Source: Alishewanella agri BL06 (GTDB lineage: Bacteria; Pseudomonadota; Gammaproteobacteria; Enterobacterales; Alteromonadaceae). Taken from it: DNA of 64,000 nt. Position numbers and translations under genes: made by a program. The stretch covers positions 186,001-250,000 of the forward strand of contig NZ_AKKU01000011.1 of the NCBI RefSeq assembly GCF_000272005.1, given 5' to 3'. The notes below the pieces were generated by a model. That model saw only the letters and a list, made by a program, of their open reading frames with translations, ran no database searches and was not told the DNA's origin. Shown here one piece after another: positions 35,899 through 46,049 of this stretch (the first letter of the stretch is position 1; every line of letters starts with the position of its first letter).

Positions 35899-36995
35899 CA
35901 GTTTGCTCCCTGACGATTGGCACCAGCTGGCGCGGTATTCAGGATCCGTACCTGCTGGCCAGCGCGCAAGGTTTCATTACCCCGCACCACCACCGGTAAA
36001 CCGGCAGGTAAGCCTGATAAAATTTCCACACCGCGCTCACTGCTGCGGCCAAGCTGCACATTAAAGCGGTCAGCCTGATTATCGCGGATCGCAAAGACGC
36101 TGAAGTTACCATCCGGATGACGTAACAGTGCATCGGGTGGCACCACCAGCACCTGGCTGTCTTCACGTTCAAAATATAAGGTCGCCCGGGCTGAGGTGCC
36201 GGGCAGTAACGGAGTATCGGCGGTAGTCACTTCAAGGCGGGCCAGAAAGCTGCGGGCATTACTATCGCCCACCGGCACTGTGGCCAGTAACCGGCCGCTC
36301 AGCACCTGCTGCGGCGCCAGATCCGAGCGCACTTCGATGCGGCGCAAATTAGCAAGATTGGCAAAATATTCTTGCGGCACCTGAATATCCAGTAACAACG
36401 GCGATAAACTGACCAGCTGAAACACCGGTGCGCCTAATGCTAACCACTCGCCCAGATCAGTATCGCGCCGAGCAATCACACCGGCAAAAGGTGCAGTTAA
36501 GGTATGCCGGCTGATAATTTCCCGTTGCTGCGCTAAGCGGGCATTGGCTTGTTGCAGCAAGGCTTCGGCCTCAGCTAATTGGGCGCGCCGAATTGCCAGC
36601 TCGGTTTGCGGAAACAGTTGTTGTGTGGTCAGTTGTTCCGCTTCAGCCACCAGACGTTGGCGCTCGGCTAACATAACCCGGGCCGCATTAACCGCTGCAA
36701 GCTGTTGTGCCAATTCATGCTCAGCCAGCGCCGGATCTAACTTTAACAGCGGCTGCCCGGCCTTGACCTCAGTGCCGGCATCCACCAGCAATTCAGCCAC
36801 CAGGCCGGCAGTGCGGCTCGACAACTGGGCATTTTGCTGCGCCGTCAGACTGCCGCTTAACTGCAGCTGCTCGGCTAACCCCTGTTGTTGCGGTTGAACA
36901 ACCTGTACCGGTACCGCCTCATCGGCAACAGCCGGTACCAATAAGCCTGATATCGTTAGCGCCAGCCAATACAGATAGATGCCACGGCTTATCAT
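35898..36995 (-). CDS. RND periplasmic adaptor (membrane fusion protein)
   Basis: A 365-residue adaptor with a signal peptide (ALTISGLLVPAVADEA). SGSLTAQQNAQLSSRTAGLVAEL begins the lipoyl half. Next come a long alpha-hairpin (AARVMLAERQRLVAEAEQL) and the second lipoyl half TAPFAGVIARRDTDLGEWL. The C-terminal barrel is GRLLATVPVGDSNARSF. It links the HAE1 permease to TolC. AGGGA precedes the ATG. It is the first gene of the pump operon. Confidence 0.88.
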   Translation of the reverse strand: MISRGIYLYWLALTISGLLVPAVADEAVPVQVVQPQQQGLAEQLQLSGSLTAQQNAQLSSRTAGLVAELLVDAGTEVKAGQPLLKLDPALAEHELAQQLAAVNAARVMLAERQRLVAEAEQLTTQQLFPQTELAIRRAQLAEAEALLQQANARLAQQREIISRHTLTAPFAGVIARRDTDLGEWLALGAPVFQLVSLSPLLLDIQVPQEYFANLANLRRIEVRSDLAPQQVLSGRLLATVPVGDSNARSFLARLEVTTADTPLLPGTSARATLYFEREDSQVLVVPPDALLRHPDGNFSVFAIRDNQADRFNVQLGRSSERGVEILSGLPAGLPVVVRGNETLRAGQQVRILNTAPAGANRQGAN

Positions 36996-37161
36996 GCTAC
37001 CATTCCCTTTTCATTTTTGATTATGCTTGATATTTGCAGTATGGGCTAACTTCGCTCTCAGATCACGTTAAACGACAGGGTGTCGTCAGCCAGCGATAGA
37101 TTGTGTCAGTAAAATGGCCATGCTAAAGTGATGCCTCTATCATTTCTCACCGAGTTTCGCC

Positions 37162-37545
37162 GTGCTCCGCCAGATACTGGTTTGCCTGTTAATGCTAAGC
37201 TTATTTGTCCAGCTGTCTGGACGTCACTGGCTATTGCATAACGATAACGCCGGTATCGCCGTTGAGCATCAACACCAGACCAGCGCGGCTTTATCCTGGC
37301 ATGACCTGCTGCATTTTCTTGGTAAGGCGCACCTGCACCACGCTGATGCCGAGCAAATTAGTCTGGAAAACTCTGCCGAAGCCCGCTGGCATGTGTTTGC
37401 CGATCTCTGTCACAGCGCGCAGTTACTATGGCAAACAGTGCCCGAGGTAGCGCTCGATTTGCGTCCGGATCTGGTACTGATAACCTTCTCCGGCTGGTGG
37501 CCGCGTTCACCGCAAAACCTGCTATGGCGGCCTCCCCGCCCCTGA
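37162..37545 (+). CDS. CzcI-like small periplasmic protein
   Basis: A 127-residue protein starting at GTG 37162, with a hydrophobic N-terminus (LVCLLMLSLFVQLSG). Histidines are plentiful (VEHQHQT, AHLHHADAEQ). It ends in LLWRPPRP. The small first gene, His clusters and a C-terminal [YW]RPP motif match the CzcI group, seen again at 62105-62467 ahead of czcCBA. CzcI-like proteins are thought to modulate expression or metal delivery of czc pumps. It heads a five-gene metal efflux operon. Function is inferred from position. Confidence 0.6.
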   Translation: MLRQILVCLLMLSLFVQLSGRHWLLHNDNAGIAVEHQHQTSAALSWHDLLHFLGKAHLHHADAEQISLENSAEARWHVFADLCHSAQLLWQTVPEVALDLRPDLVLITFSGWWPRSPQNLLWRPPRP

Positions 37546-37593
37546 CTCTGCTGATTAAATTTTTACTTCACTGTATTTAGCAGAGGATTTGTT

Positions 37594-38208
37594 ATGTTTA
37601 GCTTTAAACTACAGCAGCTGACTGTCGGCTTGCTGTTAAGCGTGCTGCTCGCTGTTTTGCCTGCGTTAGCCGCACCCGGGGCACATGGCCCCAATGGCGA
37701 ACACCTTGCCGGGCCCGTTGTCACTAACACCCAGCTGGCGCCGCGTTTTGAAACCTTTAGCGAGCAGTTTGAACTGCTGGCCGAACTCTACGACGATCGC
37801 CTGGTGTTACATTTGCACCACTATGCCAGCAATCAGCCCGTCGCTGATGCCAGCCTGGAGCTGGAAAGTGCTGGTTTAACTGCTCAAGCCCGCTATGACA
37901 GTGAGGCAGGTAACTATGAAATAACCGAGCCGGCACTGTTACAGCTGCTACAACAACCACAGCAACATGAGCTGGTGTTGACCGTTTTGACCGCGGAACA
38001 CGCTGATCTGCTGCTGGCCAGTTTTCAGCCATCCCAACCAGCCACTCCGCATGCCTCTGAGCATGAGCATGATCATGATCATCAACATGAGCATGACCAT
38101 CATGAACATAGCCACTATGGTAGCTGGTTAGCGGCCCTGGTTCTGCTGGCGCTGGCCGCTGGCAGCGGCTACTGGCTTGGTCTAACCCGTGCGGCGCGGA
38201 GGTTATAA
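37594..38208 (+). CDS. His-rich membrane-anchored metal-binding protein
   Basis: A 204-residue protein with a signal peptide followed at once by APGAHGPNGEHL. A beta-rich domain follows, then a very His-rich stretch (HEHDHDHQHEHDHHEHSHY) and a C-terminal membrane helix (WLAALVLLALAAGSGYWLGL). It would hold divalent metal ions at the outer face of the inner membrane for the pump. Its stop overlaps the adaptor start by one base (TAATG). The APGAHGP motif recurs in the adaptor. No named family was recognised. Confidence 0.65.
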   Translation: MFSFKLQQLTVGLLLSVLLAVLPALAAPGAHGPNGEHLAGPVVTNTQLAPRFETFSEQFELLAELYDDRLVLHLHHYASNQPVADASLELESAGLTAQARYDSEAGNYEITEPALLQLLQQPQQHELVLTVLTAEHADLLLASFQPSQPATPHASEHEHDHDHQHEHDHHEHSHYGSWLAALVLLALAAGSGYWLGLTRAARRL

Positions 38209-39320
38209 TGCAAAGGCTTAATCGATTTTATCTCAGCATGTTGTTCGCAGCAGGGCTACAGGCCGCCGCTGCCAGTGCCGCCCCGGGGGCGCATGGTCCT
38301 GATGGCGAGCATTTAACCACTTCGCCCGAAACTCATTCGCCGCTGGGCCGACAGGCGGATGGCAGTGTGGTGTTAACGATGGCACAGCAACGCTTGTTTG
38401 AGATCCGCACTCAATTGGGAGTTAGCAGTACCGCAGCACCAACCCGGCAATTGCATGCTGTAGTGCAAAGTCATCCAGCTGGCCGGGGCCTGGTGCAAGC
38501 CAACAGTGCCGGCCGTTTAGCGCCGCCGGCAAATGGCCTGCCCGTTGCCGGACAACGCGTTCAGGCCGGGCAAATTCTTGGCTACTTATATTACCAGGAT
38601 ACGGCTTACGAGCAGGCCAGCCAGTTGGCAGAGCTAACTGCGCTGCGCCTCAGTGCCAGCCAGACCGAGCGTGATGTGAAGCGTCTGCAGCAGTTGTCCG
38701 ATTTAGTGGCGCAACAACAGCTGGAACAGCTGCAGTTGCAGCTGAACAGCCTGCGACAACAAATCCGGCAGTTAGAAGGTGGTCTGGAGCAACCAGAAGT
38801 GCTTACCGCGCCGCTAAGTGGCATTATTCAGCCGCATCAACTGAGTAGCGGCCAGTGGCTGGCTGCCGGGCAACCGCTGTTTGAAATCCTTGATCCGGCT
38901 TTGTTACTGCTGGATGCCCGCACCACTGAGCCCGCGCTGCTCAATCAAATCGGGCACGCCTATCTGCAAGGCTGGCCGCAAGCGACGCTGGAATATATCG
39001 GCAGCACTGGGCAATACCAGCAGGGTAGCCTCAGTTTGCAGTTTAAGCTAACCCAGGCACCGCTGGCTGTCGGCCAACCCGTGACGCTGGTCGTAGCGCA
39101 AGCCGGGCAGCTCAGTGGTATTCGCCTGCCCGCCAGCGCTGTGGTCAGCAGCAGTCAGAATCTGCCGCAGGTTTGGATCAAACTGAGTGCCGAGCGCTTT
39201 TTACCGCAAATTGTGCGTTATATGCCGCTGAATGACACAGAGGTGCTGATTACCGCCGGTTTGGGAGCGGACAATCGCGTGGTGGTACAAGGTGCCAACC
39301 TGCTGAATCAGATCCGCTAA
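38208..39320 (+). CDS. heavy-metal RND periplasmic adaptor (CzcB/CusB type)
   Basis: A 370-residue adaptor with a signal peptide, then APGAHGPDGEHL, the same mature-N-terminus motif as its upstream neighbour. SAGRLAPPANGLPVAGQRVQAGQ is the first lipoyl half. A Gln/Leu-rich coiled-coil hairpin follows, then LTAPLSGIIQPHQLSSGQWL. It joins the HME permease at 39333 to an outer-membrane channel not encoded here. The N-terminal His residues may bind metal and pass it to the pump. Confidence 0.83.
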   Translation: MQRLNRFYLSMLFAAGLQAAAASAAPGAHGPDGEHLTTSPETHSPLGRQADGSVVLTMAQQRLFEIRTQLGVSSTAAPTRQLHAVVQSHPAGRGLVQANSAGRLAPPANGLPVAGQRVQAGQILGYLYYQDTAYEQASQLAELTALRLSASQTERDVKRLQQLSDLVAQQQLEQLQLQLNSLRQQIRQLEGGLEQPEVLTAPLSGIIQPHQLSSGQWLAAGQPLFEILDPALLLLDARTTEPALLNQIGHAYLQGWPQATLEYIGSTGQYQQGSLSLQFKLTQAPLAVGQPVTLVVAQAGQLSGIRLPASAVVSSSQNLPQVWIKLSAERFLPQIVRYMPLNDTEVLITAGLGADNRVVVQGANLLNQIR

Positions 39321-39332
39321 GCGGGAGGAACC

Positions 39333-42300
39333 ATGTTTGACATTATTGTACGCCGCAGCCTGGAGCAGCGGCTGTTGGTGCTGCTGGCTGCCCTGCTGCT
39401 ATTAATTTACGGCCTGTTCAGCGCCAAATCGCTGCCGGTCGATGTGTTCCCGGATCTGAATAAGCCGGTTATCACTATCCTGACGGAAGCCGGAGGTATG
39501 GCACCGGAAGAAGTGGAACAGTTGGTCAGTTTTCCACTGGAAAACCTGCTGAGCGGTGTTACCGGCGTCAGCCGGATCCGTTCCACCTCCGGTATCGGAC
39601 TTTCGCTGTTATATGTCGAATTTGACTGGGATACCGATATCTACCGTAACCGGCAACTGGTGGCAGAGCGCCTGACCCTGGCACAGCAACAACTGCCGCG
39701 ACAGCTTACGCCGGTCATGGGGCCGGTATCGTCTATTATGGGCGAGATTATGTTGCTGGCATTGCCGCTTAAAGCCGGCGTAGCAGAAGGTCCGATGCAG
39801 GCCCGCGAGTATGCCGACTTTGTGCTGCGCCCGCGCCTGCAGGCTATTCCGGGTGTATCTCAGGTGATCCCGATTGGTGGCGAAGTGCGTCAGTACCGGG
39901 TGATCCCGGATCTGCCGAAAATGGCGGCTGCCGGCGTCAGCTTAGCCGATCTCAAAGCAGCGCTGCAGGGCTTTGCCCGTAATGCTGGCGGCGGTTTTCT
40001 GGAGCTAAATCAACGCGAATATCTGTTACGCCATCAGGCGCTGACCACTGAGCTCTCAGATCTGCAATTACTGGCTGTCGGCTGGCATGCCGGTCAACCC
40101 ATCTTGTTACAGCAACTGGCAGAGGTCAGCTATGCCGCCGCGGTAAAACGTGGTGATGCCGGCTTTAATGGCCAAAGCGCCGTGATCCTCAGCATCCAAA
40201 AACAACCTGATGCCGATACCGTTGCGGTAACCGCCGCCATCGAGCAGGCACTGACCGGGCTACAAAGTGGTTTACCTGCCGGACTGGCAGCGCCGCAAGT
40301 GCTGTTCCGCCAGGCCGACTTTATCAGTGCCGCGGTGCGTAATGTCACCGAAGCGCTGCGTGATGCCGCCATTATGGTGCTGATCGTGTTGTTTGTGTTT
40401 TTACTGTCCAGCCGCACCACCTTTATTTCACTGCTGGCGATCCCGCTGTCTTTTGCCGTTACCATCCTGGTGTTCCGTTGGTTCGGCATGACCATCAACG
40501 TGATGACGCTTGGCGGCCTGGCTATCGCTGTGGGTGAGCTGGTCGATGATGCGGTGGTCGGGGTTGAGAATACGCTGCGCCGGCTGAAACAGCGAGCGGC
40601 AGACAGCAAAGAATCGGTATTAGACGTGATTTGGCGCGCCAGCATGGAAGTGCGCTCCGGCATTTTGTACGCCACGCTGATCGTAGTGCTGGTATTCCTG
40701 CCGCTGTTTGCGCTGCCGGGTATTGAAGGCCGGTTATTTAGCCCGCTGGGTGTGGCCTATATTGTCGCCATCCTGGCTTCGATGCTGGTCTCCATCACCG
40801 TTACGCCTGTGCTTTGCTATTACCTGCTACCGGGCCGGCCAGAGCTGCAGCGCCAGGATAGCTGGCTGATCCAGCAACTGAAACAGTGGCAGCAGCGTTG
40901 GCTGCGTTGGGCCTTTGCGCACGCGAAAAGCCTACTCGCCGTGACCGCTGGCGCGGTGCTGATTGCACTGGCGTCTCTGACACAGATGCCAAGAGCATTT
41001 TTACCCGCCTTTAACGAAGGCTCCCTGGTGCTGGGAGTAATATATCAGCCCGGCACTGCCTTGTCGGAAGCTAACCGGCTGGGCTTACTGGCCGAGCGCT
41101 TGCTATTAGAAATCCCGGAGGTCAGCCAGGTTGGCCGTCGAACCGGTCGCGCAGAGCTGGATGAACATGCCGAAGGCGTGCATTCCAGTGAAATCGATAT
41201 CGATTTAACGCCTTCCACCCGCAGTCGCGACGCCGTACTCGCGGAGATCCGGGATAAGCTCGCGGTGCTGCCCGCTCAAGTTGCGATCGGCCAACCGATA
41301 TCCCACCGCCTGGATCATTTATTATCCGGTGTCCGGGCGCAGCTGGCGGTGAAAATCTTTGGTGATGATTTAGCCGAGCTGCGCCTGACGGCTGAGCAAC
41401 TGCGACAACGTCTGGCTGAGATCCCCGGGCTGGTTGATATTAACGTGGAACAGCAGGTGCTGATCCCGCAACTGTCGGTACAACTTAACCAGCGCAGCGC
41501 CGCCCAACACGGTTTAACGCCCGGGGCGGCGATCGAGCAGCTACAACTACTGACTGACGGCGAGGTCGTAGCGGAAATTATCGACGGGGTAAGACGTTTT
41601 GATGTAGTACTACGCCTGGCAGACACTGAACGTAGCCCGGAAGCGCTGCGCCGGGCGTTGCTGGATACCCCTGCCGGCCCGGTGCCGCTGGCGGCAGTGG
41701 CAGAAGTCAGTGCCAGTGACGGCCCGAATCAGATCCTGCGGGAAAATGGCCGCCGTCGGATTGTGGTGTACGCCAACGCCGACAGCACTGATGTTAAAAC
41801 CTTACTGGCCGAGATCCGGCAACAAGTGGCTAGCCTCAGCCTGCCTACGGGCAGCTTTATCAGCCTCGAAGGTCAGTTTTTAGCGCAGGAGCAATCCATG
41901 CAGCTGGTGGCTGTTTTAGCCTTAGTCTCCTTCCTGCTGATTGCACTGGTGCTGTATCTGCGCTACCAGTCCTGGATCTTGGCTGCCATCGTGTTTTGCA
42001 CCATGCCAATGGCCCTACTGGGTAGTGTGCTGGGGATTTGGCTAAGCGGCTTATCGCTGTCCGTGGCGTCGGTTGTTGGCTTTATTACGCTCACCGGCAT
42101 CGCGGCACGCAACGCTATTCTCAAGATCAGTCACTATATTTACCTGTGCCGGCATGAACAGCAGCATTTTAGTCAGGAAATGATTATCCGGGGTTCCGCC
42201 GAGCGTTTGGCGCCCGTTGTAATGACGTCGCTGGTAACGGCTTTTGCGTTATTGCCACTGCTGTTATCGGCCGGAGCTCCCGGCAAGGAAATTCTGTATC

Positions 42301-42431
42301 CGGTGGCCGTGGTAATTTTCAGCGGCTTACTCAGCTCTACGCTGCTGGATATTTTACTGACCCCCCTGCTGTACTGGCTGTATGGCCGGTCGGCAACCGA
42401 ACAACTGTTACAACAGCACACTGAGGTATAA
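39333..42431 (+). CDS. heavy-metal RND permease (CzcA/CusA type)
   Basis: A 1032-residue inner-membrane pump with 12 helices. [42 protein letters not shown] and TM4 [16 protein letters not shown] are HME-RND features. GGAGG lies four bases before the ATG. The Met trio of CusA is not obvious, so divalent metals such as Co, Zn or Ni seem likelier than Cu/Ag, but this is not settled. It is operonic with the adaptor upstream and a small periplasmic protein downstream. Confidence 0.87.
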   Translation: MFDIIVRRSLEQRLLVLLAALLLLIYGLFSAKSLPVDVFPDLNKPVITILTEAGGMAPEEVEQLVSFPLENLLSGVTGVSRIRSTSGIGLSLLYVEFDWDTDIYRNRQLVAERLTLAQQQLPRQLTPVMGPVSSIMGEIMLLALPLKAGVAEGPMQAREYADFVLRPRLQAIPGVSQVIPIGGEVRQYRVIPDLPKMAAAGVSLADLKAALQGFARNAGGGFLELNQREYLLRHQALTTELSDLQLLAVGWHAGQPILLQQLAEVSYAAAVKRGDAGFNGQSAVILSIQKQPDADTVAVTAAIEQALTGLQSGLPAGLAAPQVLFRQADFISAAVRNVTEALRDAAIMVLIVLFVFLLSSRTTFISLLAIPLSFAVTILVFRWFGMTINVMTLGGLAIAVGELVDDAVVGVENTLRRLKQRAADSKESVLDVIWRASMEVRSGILYATLIVVLVFLPLFALPGIEGRLFSPLGVAYIVAILASMLVSITVTPVLCYYLLPGRPELQRQDSWLIQQLKQWQQRWLRWAFAHAKSLLAVTAGAVLIALASLTQMPRAFLPAFNEGSLVLGVIYQPGTALSEANRLGLLAERLLLEIPEVSQVGRRTGRAELDEHAEGVHSSEIDIDLTPSTRSRDAVLAEIRDKLAVLPAQVAIGQPISHRLDHLLSGVRAQLAVKIFGDDLAELRLTAEQLRQRLAEIPGLVDINVEQQVLIPQLSVQLNQRSAAQHGLTPGAAIEQLQLLTDGEVVAEIIDGVRRFDVVLRLADTERSPEALRRALLDTPAGPVPLAAVAEVSASDGPNQILRENGRRRIVVYANADSTDVKTLLAEIRQQVASLSLPTGSFISLEGQFLAQEQSMQLVAVLALVSFLLIALVLYLRYQSWILAAIVFCTMPMALLGSVLGIWLSGLSLSVASVVGFITLTGIAARNAILKISHYIYLCRHEQQHFSQEMIIRGSAERLAPVVMTSLVTAFALLPLLLSAGAPGKEILYPVAVVIFSGLLSSTLLDILLTPLLYWLYGRSATEQLLQQHTEV

Positions 42432-42434
42432 CTG

Positions 42435-42830
42435 ATGAGATTAACGTTATTGAAAAAAACGGGCTGCATTCTGAGCATGACAATGGTCGTGGCTATGGTC
42501 ACCCTGTTACCGGCAACACCTGCTTTTAGCCACGGCGAAGCCAAAGCACAACATGGTGGTCAGATCCAAAGCCGGCACGATTTAGCAGTGGAGCTGGTCC
42601 GGCACAGCGAGAGTATAGAGTTGCATCTGACAGATCACGGCGATGCGATTGACCCAACAGGCTGGCAGGGGCAAGTTACAGTACTTGCCGCCGGTGAAAA
42701 ACGGGACATACCGCTGGTTGTAACGGGGCAGACACTCAGTGCCGGGCTAAGCCTGCCTGATGGTGCCAAGGTTGTGGTAAGTTTGACTAACCCGCAGCAG
42801 CAGCGCTTCTTGTTTCGCTACAGCTGGTAA
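42435..42830 (+). CDS. small periplasmic accessory protein of the metal efflux operon
   Basis: A 131-residue protein with a signal peptide (SMTMVVAMVTLLPATPAFS). The mature start is HGEAKAQHGGQIQS, with His residues suited to metal binding. A beta-strand domain follows (VELVRHSESIELHLTDHGDAID). It starts four bases past the pump stop, so it belongs to the operon. Small C-terminal periplasmic partners with this HGE..HGG opening are often seen beside HME pumps. Its role in metal delivery is an inference. Confidence 0.7.
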   Translation: MRLTLLKKTGCILSMTMVVAMVTLLPATPAFSHGEAKAQHGGQIQSRHDLAVELVRHSESIELHLTDHGDAIDPTGWQGQVTVLAAGEKRDIPLVVTGQTLSAGLSLPDGAKVVVSLTNPQQQRFLFRYSW

Positions 42831-42896
42831 CGCATTACAACCAGGCCGGGGGTGACTGCTCAGGGTCACTGCCGCAGCGCATCTGGGGTGACGAGC

Positions 42897-43991
42897 TTAG
42901 CGGGTCGAAGCTACCACTTGCTGCCACAGCTCGTCACACAGTAACCCGGGTTGCTGCCAGTTACCAGCCAGTAACCAGTCTGCGACGGCGGCAGCGACGT
43001 CCGGATAAACCACCTGTACCACAGGCGCGATTGCCAGCCATTGGGCAATCCGCTCTGTGCTAAGTTGCCGGCAGGCCTGACCGTAACCCAGTTGACTTAA
43101 TGCCAAAGCATTCGAGGCTTGCTCCATCTGGCCAAACACCGGCTTCACTAAAATGCGTTTGCCCAGATGCAGAGCTTCGCTGGCTAATTCAAAGCCGGCA
43201 TTACACAGTACCGAGGCCGCACTTTGCAGTTGCAATTGAAAGCTCTCGCGCCCAAAAGGATGCACCTGGATTTGGCCATACTGACCGGCTTTAAGACCAT
43301 CACTAAAAAAGTGGAACTGATAATCTTTAATCGGCGCCAATAGCTGCAATACGGTATTAGGGTCTTCAAATGGCAGATAGACCAATACCTGCTCCGGCTG
43401 CACTGGCCGCTCTGGCGCGGCAACATGAATAAGGGGTGGCAGGATCGGTGCATTAAAATGATGCCAGTGCGCGCCGAGCGCAATACTGGCCGGTGCAAAC
43501 CAGCGCATCACCATACTGGCGACCCAGTTATCTTCCGCTCTTGGCACCGCGTATTGAAACGCATACTGATGGCCAAGGCCAATACAAGGTACGCCGGCAC
43601 GACGCGCAGCCCAGGCGGTAACAGGTTCAAAATCGGTAATCACTAAATCATAGTGTTGTAGCGACAACTGCTTGATATCGCGCCACAAGGTTAACAAACT
43701 GGCCTCTATAGCCGTTTTGGCGTAATTGATCTTTCCGGCTTCAGTGGCAAAGGTCAGACCGCGTAGTACCTGGTAATCGCCAAACTGAGCCATGTCAAAT
43801 AACTTATCTTTAGCACGACCGGAAAAAACGTAATCTACCTCAATATTGCGCTGCGCCAACGCCTGTTGCATCACTCTGGCCCGGGTAATATGGCCATTGC
43901 CGGTCGCCTGTACGCCATACAGAATTCTTATAGGCCCAGTTTTCATAGACTCATTTTTCATAAGCCCACTTTTCATAAAGCCACTTTTCAT
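42897..43991 (-). CDS. glycosyltransferase of the MJ1255/MurG-like group
   Basis: About 364 residues from ATG 43991, which overlaps the PAP2 stop (ATGA). The longest frame from 44015 is less likely. IRILYGVQATGNGHITRARVM is the N-terminal glycine-rich loop, VITDFEPVTAWAARRAGVPCIG the middle, and VLCNAGFELASEALHLGKRILVKPV the UDP-sugar site. It resembles MJ1255-type GT proteins. Coupling to a PAP2 phosphatase suggests sugar transfer to, and recycling of, a polyprenyl or lipid acceptor. The N-terminus contains repeated MK-x-G units. Confidence 0.8.
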   Translation of the reverse strand: MKSGFMKSGLMKNESMKTGPIRILYGVQATGNGHITRARVMQQALAQRNIEVDYVFSGRAKDKLFDMAQFGDYQVLRGLTFATEAGKINYAKTAIEASLLTLWRDIKQLSLQHYDLVITDFEPVTAWAARRAGVPCIGLGHQYAFQYAVPRAEDNWVASMVMRWFAPASIALGAHWHHFNAPILPPLIHVAAPERPVQPEQVLVYLPFEDPNTVLQLLAPIKDYQFHFFSDGLKAGQYGQIQVHPFGRESFQLQLQSAASVLCNAGFELASEALHLGKRILVKPVFGQMEQASNALALSQLGYGQACRQLSTERIAQWLAIAPVVQVVYPDVAAAVADWLLAGNWQQPGLLCDELWQQVVASTR

Positions 43992-43994
43992 AAA
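43935..43994 (-). repeat. four 15-bp repeats, each with an in-frame ATG, at the glycosyltransferase start
   Basis: Read on the minus strand, four 15-base units share xxTATGAAAANTGxx. They place ATGs at 43991, 43976, 43961 and 43946. The first ATG shares bases with the PAP2 stop. Slippage by one unit would keep the frame and merely add or remove five residues. Confidence 0.8.
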
Positions 43995-44521
43995 CCCATA
44001 GTCCCTTGCGCCCAATTAGCCACCGTTAAGCCTAATATTGCGCCGACCAAAGTATCCGTTGGGAAATGCACGCCCAGAAATACCCGGGACATACCAATTG
44101 CTGCCGCCCAGCCAAACCAGAACAGCAGCGCTTGCGGGAATAGCAACACCATAAAAGACGCGAATAAAAAGGCGCAGGAGGTATGGCCGGAGGGAAAACT
44201 GAAACGATCGGACGGTCGGATAAAACTGTGAAAATCACCAAGTGCGTCCTGCGGCCGGTTACGTTTAAATAAATTCTTGGCCAGCAGATAGATGGCGCGC
44301 TCAATACTGACGGCCAATAACATCGCCTGTAACAGCCCCGCTGGCAACTCTTCTTCCAGCATAAATAACAGGGCAGTTAAAATAACGTACCAGGGCCCAT
44401 CCGCTGACGCAGACAAGTAGCGGCTAAACCGCGTCAGACGCTCACGTTGTTTTAAACTCATACACCAGATAAAAGTTCTCACATCCAGCGCATGAATTGA
44501 GGCTATCAGTTGTCGGGCCAT
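43988..44521 (-). CDS. PAP2-family phosphatase
   Basis: A 177-residue membrane phosphatase. The three PAP2 motifs are KNLFKRNRPQD, FPSGHTS and SRVFLGVHFPTD, with the catalytic His in PSGHT and HFPTD. About five to six helices are visible. Members dephosphorylate undecaprenyl or lipid phosphates at the periplasmic face. GGAG is eight bases before the ATG. It is translationally coupled to the glycosyltransferase gene. Confidence 0.87.
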   Translation of the reverse strand: MARQLIASIHALDVRTFIWCMSLKQRERLTRFSRYLSASADGPWYVILTALLFMLEEELPAGLLQAMLLAVSIERAIYLLAKNLFKRNRPQDALGDFHSFIRPSDRFSFPSGHTSCAFLFASFMVLLFPQALLFWFGWAAAIGMSRVFLGVHFPTDTLVGAILGLTVANWAQGTMGL

Positions 44522-44612
44522 TGCAAAGTCTCCTCAACATTCTGAAGCTGAGTGTGTGGAAAACAGATGACATTGCTGTGACCCTGAAATTAAGATTTTA
44601 TGACAGCGCACC

Positions 44613-45014
44613 TCATTTGGGCTGAATTAGATCCCACTTATTGCCATACAAATCGGAAAACACCACCACGGTCGCATAAGATTCTTCGCGTGGCTCCTCA
44701 TAAAATGTCACCCCGTTGGCGCGCATTTGCTGATAATCCCGCCAAAAATCGTTGCTTTGCAAAAACAGAAACACGCGACCGCCAGCCTGGTCGCCGACTT
44801 GCTGCAACTGTTGCGGATTACTGGCTTTTGCTAACAATAATGCGGTACCGCCTGAGCCTGGTGGCGCAACCCGTACCCAGCGCTTACCGCCTCCTAAGTC
44901 GGTATCTTCAAGCAGGCTGAAAGCCAATTTTTCTGTGTAAAATGCTATCGCCTCATCATAATCGGCTACCAGCAAGGCAATGCAGGCAATCTGTTGTTTA
45001 ATATCAGCTGTCAT
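44613..45014 (-). CDS. VOC (glyoxalase/bleomycin-resistance fold) protein
   Basis: A 133-residue two-repeat VOC protein. IALLVADYDEAIAFYTEKLAFSLLED opens the first half, and FYEEPREESYATVVVFSDLYGNKWDLIQ closes the second, with the Glu metal ligand. No cysteine cluster is present. It starts 33 bases past the LysR stop on the same strand and may be co-transcribed. The substrate is unknown. Confidence 0.83.
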   Translation of the reverse strand: MTADIKQQIACIALLVADYDEAIAFYTEKLAFSLLEDTDLGGGKRWVRVAPPGSGGTALLLAKASNPQQLQQVGDQAGGRVFLFLQSNDFWRDYQQMRANGVTFYEEPREESYATVVVFSDLYGNKWDLIQPK

Positions 45015-45047
45015 TTAAAGGTTCCAGGCGTAGGTTGGATATAAAGG

Positions 45048-45908
45048 TTAAAGCGCAGCAACCAGATAATCAACAAAGGCCATAGCGGCAGCTGTTTTGG
45101 CTTTACTGTTGGCATACAGCACATTCACCGGCGTTTGGCTGGCCGGATAATCCGGCAATAAGCTGAGCAGTTGCCCTGTGGCAAGATATTCCGCCACCAT
45201 AAAATCAGGTAGCAACCCTATCCCTTGCCCAGCCAGCACTAACTGACAGGCGTTAGACATATTACCGGCTGCGATCTGCCAATTTACGCTGACCGAAATA
45301 TTATTCTCAAACTGCCATTTATCCAGCGCGGCAGACAATACCACACATTGCTGCCGTCTCAGATCGTCCGGAGTGACCAGCGTTTCCGATTTTGCAAGAT
45401 AAGCGGGAGCAGCACAGAGGATCCGTCTGACAGTACCAATTTTGCGGCACAACAATTCAGAGTCAGCCAACTCCCCCATTCTGATGGTAAGATCGAGCCC
45501 ATCCTGCACAATGTGGCTGCGTTGCTCACTTAGCTTTAATTCAATCCGGACCCTGGGATACGCAGTAAGAAAGCCCGGTAGCAGCGGCGTAATCCGATGC
45601 TGACAGTAGCCAGTGGTGGCACCAATCCGGATCAGGCCTGCAGGCTCGGCATGTTGCTGCAGCAAGCTCTGCTCTGCCAGCTCAAATTCGTCAATTAAGC
45701 TGACAACGCTGGCATAGTATTCCTGCCCCAAATCGGTTAGCGACAACGCCCGGGTGGAGCGGTTTAGTAGCCGGTTGCCAAGTCGCAGCTCCAGAGCTGA
45801 TAATTGCCGGCTTAGGGTTGCCTTCGGCAAATTCAGTACCCTGGCTGCGGCAGAGATACTGCCCATTTGCACAATCTTTACGAAATACCGGGTCGCATTT
45901 AAATCCAT
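45048..45908 (-). CDS. LysR-family transcriptional regulator
   Basis: A 286-residue LysR protein. The helix-turn-helix is MGSISAAARVLNLPKATLSRQLSALELRLGNRLL, then RSTRALSLTDLG and an effector domain (IGATTGYCQHRITPLL). The style matches CrgA-like regulators. A T-N11-A dyad at 46035-46049 lies between it and the divergent EamA exporter, so it most likely controls that gene. The VOC gene lies 33 bases downstream on the same strand. Confidence 0.86.
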   Translation of the reverse strand: MDLNATRYFVKIVQMGSISAAARVLNLPKATLSRQLSALELRLGNRLLNRSTRALSLTDLGQEYYASVVSLIDEFELAEQSLLQQHAEPAGLIRIGATTGYCQHRITPLLPGFLTAYPRVRIELKLSEQRSHIVQDGLDLTIRMGELADSELLCRKIGTVRRILCAAPAYLAKSETLVTPDDLRRQQCVVLSAALDKWQFENNISVSVNWQIAAGNMSNACQLVLAGQGIGLLPDFMVAEYLATGQLLSLLPDYPASQTPVNVLYANSKAKTAAAMAFVDYLVAAL

Positions 45909-46034
45909 GACTAGCTCATCTTCAGGCTGGCAAAACGTGCCCGGCAGCGGGCATTAGCGTTACACAGCATAGTTCAGCTTAGATCTTAAACCCAGCTATA
46001 GTGCCAACTATTCTGGCTCGCCGTTTAAATCGCC

Positions 46035-46049
46035 GTTCCGCGGCGGAAC
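46035..46049. promoter_or_regulatory. LysR-type T-N11-A dyad
   Basis: GTTCCGC-G-GCGGAAC is a perfect 15-base dyad in the 259-base gap between lysR and the EamA gene. It contains the T-N11-A pattern of LysR boxes. Confidence 0.5.

Noticed and set aside
40130-40675. 181-residue minus-strand frame inside the metal pump gene
   Set aside because: Ser/Thr-rich shadow of the RND permease, with no start signal.
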